Of a stretch of DNA of 53,131 bases, positions 52,195 to 53,131 are shown one piece after another. The number at the start of each line of letters is the position of its first letter. Position 1 is the stretch's first letter. The notes under the pieces were generated by a model that searched no databases, was not told the origin of the DNA, and saw only the letters and a program-made list of their open reading frames with translations. The stretch is from Ignavibacteria bacterium (lineage in GTDB: Bacteria; Bacteroidota; Ignavibacteria; Kapaibacteriales; UBA4661): NCBI GenBank assembly GCA_013298775.1, contig JAAFIV010000031.1, forward strand, positions 1 to 53,131, written 5' to 3'. Made by a program: the position numbers and the translations under genes.

Positions 52195-52233
52195 CTGGTC
52201 ATTGGTTGTTGGTCATTGGTTGCTGGTCGTTCG
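52195..52233. repeat. Family F tandem words, copy 4
   Basis: TGGTCATTGGTTGTTGGTCA then TTGGTTGCTGGTCGTTCGG lies 50 bp 5' of the ASH-repeat gene start on the minus strand. Confidence 0.88.
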
Positions 52234-52697
52234 GCGTTGGTCTTATGCGCGGCTTGTGATATTTCTTTGCAAAAATCACGCCAAAAGGCGTGAAACCTGT
52301 CTGCAAGCGGAACAGCGAGCATCGTTATCGAAAAGAATACAGCGCAAAGCTACGGATTTTTCGGGAATGTGTGGGAAATTTGTTCCATAGGATAATCGAG
52401 AAGCAGGAAGGCAATTCGTCTCAAAGCGTCACAGAGACTGGGTTGTGGGTGTTTCAAAGTGAGGAAATGCGTTATTTTGGGACAGGTGAGGTTGAGGGCA
52501 AGTAGATATGCGCTTTTCCTGTGAGGAGCGTATGAAAGATATTTCGCGCCCGTCAGCAAGTTCATGAATCAGTATAAGATTTGATACGGTATCCATCCTG
52601 CTTCATCCTGAGGTTATTGAAGGGGGTGAAGGGTTTGGTTGAATTGTATTAACGCAACACTTTCACCAGATTTTTGTTGCTAGACAATGAGGTCACA
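52234..52697. other. 464-bp intergenic region, no gene seen
   Basis: Between the ASH-repeat gene leader and the terminator of the truncated T9SS gene. I see only short open frames without protein character, and no repeat family member. The promoter of the 52145-46267 pair should lie here. Confidence 0.5.
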
Positions 52698-52734
52698 AAA
52701 AAAGAGGTGCTGAACTTTTCAACACCTCTTTTTT
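52698..52734 (-). terminator. Intrinsic terminator
   Basis: AAAAAAGAGGTGCTGAA, loop CTT, TTCAACACCTCTTTTTT: 17 pairs with one mismatch and T-tracts on both strands. It is 28 bp downstream of the T9SS-fragment stop codon. Confidence 0.93.
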
Positions 52735-52762
52735 GCTTCATTCCTGCGTGTATAGATTGACT

Positions 52763-53004
52763 CTATCGTACAATCCTCATCAATGCAGACGCTGTACTTT
52801 GTCCCGCTCGCAAGCGGCAGATATACGCCCCGTTCGGGAGTGCCAGTGTGCTGAACGACACAGAATGTTGTCCTGCTTCTTTCATCTGGGCTGGTAGGGT
52901 GAGAACAACCTGACCAAGCGTGTTCACAATATCAATCGTAACGAGTGTTGGTGATTGTACCGTAAATTCCAGTGAGGCATTGTCGGAAACGGGATTAGGT
53001 GAAA
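52763..53004 (-). pseudogene. C-terminal fragment of a T9SS-sorted protein, cut by IS1
   Basis: Reading the minus strand to a TAG at 52763-52765 gives about 80 residues: TLSPNPVSDNASLEFTV, then VTIDIVNTLGQVVLTLPAQM, HSVSFSTLALPNGAYICRL and a basic end MRIVR. This is a type A T9SS sorting domain like that at the end of the 48555-52145 gene. There is no start codon in the fragment; the frame runs upstream into the end of an IS1-family element, where it meets a TAG. The rest of the gene should be on the far side of the insertion, beyond the window. Confidence 0.85.
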
Positions 53005-53131
53005 GGGTCGTGTCCTAAAAGTGTTGCTTTCGAGTATTGATGCGGTATATGTAGAGTTTTATGACCGCATCGTGCATAATTTCTGACTTTGAGAAGCAAA
53101 TGGTACGTCGATTGAGCCGCTTCAGATGTGT
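53005..53131 (-). mobile_element. IS1-family insertion sequence, 3' end only
   Basis: The element's end is read as GGGTCGTGTCCTAAAAGTG at 53005 onward, directly after the broken T9SS frame. It continues past the window edge. The exact boundary within 53004-53006 is uncertain because the other inverted repeat and the target duplication are out of view. Confidence 0.8.
53015..53131 (-). CDS. IS1-family transposase, C-terminus only
   Basis: Translating from the window edge on the minus strand gives HLKRLNRRTICFSKSEIMHD, then AVIKLYIYRINTRKQHF and TAG at 53015-53017. This matches the IS1 transposase C-terminus (RKTICFSKS-E-MHD pattern, including the last Glu of the DDE triad). The 5' part is beyond the window. 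Confidence 0.85.
   Translation of the reverse strand, partial: THLKRLNRRTICFSKSEIMHDAVIKLYIYRINTRKQHF

Overview
The window reads as chromosome of a member of the Fibrobacteres-Chlorobi-Bacteroidetes superphylum, close to Chlorobiota/Kapaibacteriota rather than typical Bacteroides. Pointers are a tmRNA whose tag ends YAMAA (recalled as Chlorobium-like), C-terminal type IX secretion (T9SS) sorting domains, ASH/HYDIN-type surface protein repeats, a sensor kinase with a periplasmic propeller, an archaeal/eukaryotic-type prolyl-tRNA synthetase, and few clear Shine-Dalgarno sequences. The placement is inference; no rRNA is present.

Layout. 262-2658: iron uptake genes feoA-feoB. 2983-6528: propeller sensor kinase. 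6816-7433: thymidine kinase. 7623-14812: envelope block (3D-domain lipoprotein, LolA-like carrier, BamD, FMN reductase, BamA, UppS). 15333-18665: CorC-like protein and acyl-CoA ligase. 18870-21215 (+): PhzF-family protein and tryptophan 2,3-dioxygenase. 21295-22905: HtrA protease. 23292-26114 (+): small membrane protein and a phosphodiester glycosidase with an unusual basic region. 26387-26754: tmRNA. 27043-29016 (+): cyclophilin, AlbA-type regulator, small unknown protein. 29013-45904 (-): mostly housekeeping genes (TrmH-type methylase, GluQ-RS, M16 homologue, RsmG, HicB-like protein, quinone oxidoreductase-like protein, ProS, LOG, methyltransferase, P5C dehydrogenase, GltX, half transketolase, amino acid permease). 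46267-52145: a coupled pair, an ASH-repeat T9SS protein followed by an OmpA-type outer membrane protein. 52763-53131: the C-terminus of another T9SS protein cut by an IS1-family element that runs off the window.

The most distinctive signal is not a gene cluster but a set of small interspersed repeats. Family B (hairpins built on a GGCACAGACATTCTTGTCTG core, 12 copies) and family A (CCCTCACCC/GGGTGAGGG palindromes, 4 copies) sit just 3' of stop codons. Family F (TTGGTCATTGGTTAC tandem words, 4 copies) sits just 5' of start codons. Family C is a MITE-like element, one copy of which has an intact 8-bp target duplication. Family D is a roughly 100-nt structured repeat ending in a T-tract. I did not find a convincing new defence or biosynthetic system. 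The repeat system and several enzymes with altered key motifs (FeoB G4 motif, zinc-less thymidine kinase, M16 without its metal motif) are the best leads.
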